A stretch of 5,308 nucleotides of DNA from Oscillospiraceae bacterium (GTDB taxonomy: Bacteria; Bacillota; Clostridia; Oscillospirales; Ruminococcaceae), in NCBI GenBank assembly GCA_031281115.1, contig JAITFV010000292.1:1-5308 (forward strand). The letters are read 5' to 3'. The position numbers and the translations under genes are program-made. This document shows, in pieces, positions 5,262-5,308 of this stretch (positions are counted from its first letter, which is position 1; every line of letters starts with the position of its first letter). The notes below the pieces were generated by a model. It made no database searches. It was not told the origin of the DNA and was given only the letters and a program-made list of their open reading frames with translations.

Positions 5262-5296
5262 AGCCGCCTTTGGCGGTTCGCGGCGTATACGCCGCG
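5262..5296. repeat. Pair of GC-rich hairpins including an 18-base perfect palindrome
   Basis: Positions 5264-5268 pair with 5272-5276 around a TTT loop, extendable to 7 pairs with a G-U (5262-5278). Immediately after, 5279-5296 is a perfect palindrome with a 7-pair stem (CGCGGCG/CGCCGCG) around TATA. No T-run follows on either strand, so neither is a convincing intrinsic terminator. The density of clean palindromes resembles dispersed extragenic repeats; the element may continue past the right edge. Confidence 0.6.
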
Positions 5297-5308
5297 GGTT
5301 AAAAACGC

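Noticed and set aside
5251..5265. Repeated TTGAC on the minus strand (5253-5262) as another -35 box.
   Set aside because: No acceptable -10 hexamer lies 16-18 bases downstream on that strand; the spacing falls in the hairpins.

Overview
The window carries a leftward (minus-strand) housekeeping operon of Bacillota (Firmicutes) type, most likely from a member of class Clostridia. The gene order, read 5' to 3' on the minus strand, is an Asp23-family gene, nusB, xseA, xseB, ispA, a divergent-PAP2 (DUF212/YuiD-like) gene and dxs. This resembles the yqhY-nusB-(folD)-xseA-xseB-ispA-dxs cluster of Bacillus and many Clostridia, but folD is absent and a small membrane protein gene sits between ispA and dxs. 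Clear Shine-Dalgarno sites, several non-ATG starts (GTG for ispA, TTG for dxs) and a consensus sigma-A promoter fit this assignment. A narrower taxon cannot be read from the sequence alone.

Layout from right to left. Positions 5158-5308 hold no supportable gene. They hold a run of near-perfect hairpins: three inside a long closing stem (5165-5250) and two more at 5262-5296. Positions 5112-5157 hold two overlapping back-to-back promoters that share a palindromic -35 region. The leftward one drives the operon and the rightward one points into the hairpin array. The Asp23-family gene (4708-5076), nusB (4224-4715) and xseA (3140-4231) overlap each other by 8 bases. xseB (2932-3123) follows after a 16-base gap and overlaps ispA (2153-2935) by 4 bases. 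A 50-base gap precedes the DUF212 gene (1647-2102), and a 20-base gap precedes dxs (1-1626), which runs off the left edge. I see no terminator inside the operon, so it is probably one transcript.

The genes fall into three functional groups. NusB (antitermination) and the Asp23 protein are expression or envelope housekeeping factors. XseA and XseB form exonuclease VII. Dxs makes the entry metabolite of the MEP isoprenoid pathway and IspA condenses its C5 products into a longer prenyl diphosphate. The DUF212 protein has PAP2-like phosphatase motifs and may act on a prenyl or other lipid phosphate, which is an inference from position and family.

The least ordinary points are the divergent overlapping promoters facing a cloverleaf-like structured element whose closing stem begins almost exactly at the predicted transcription start; an IspA that lacks several family motifs and has Ser where farnesyl diphosphate synthases have a chain-length-limiting Tyr; and an exonuclease VII with a short coiled-coil arm. 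The coding part is otherwise a conserved chromosomal region.
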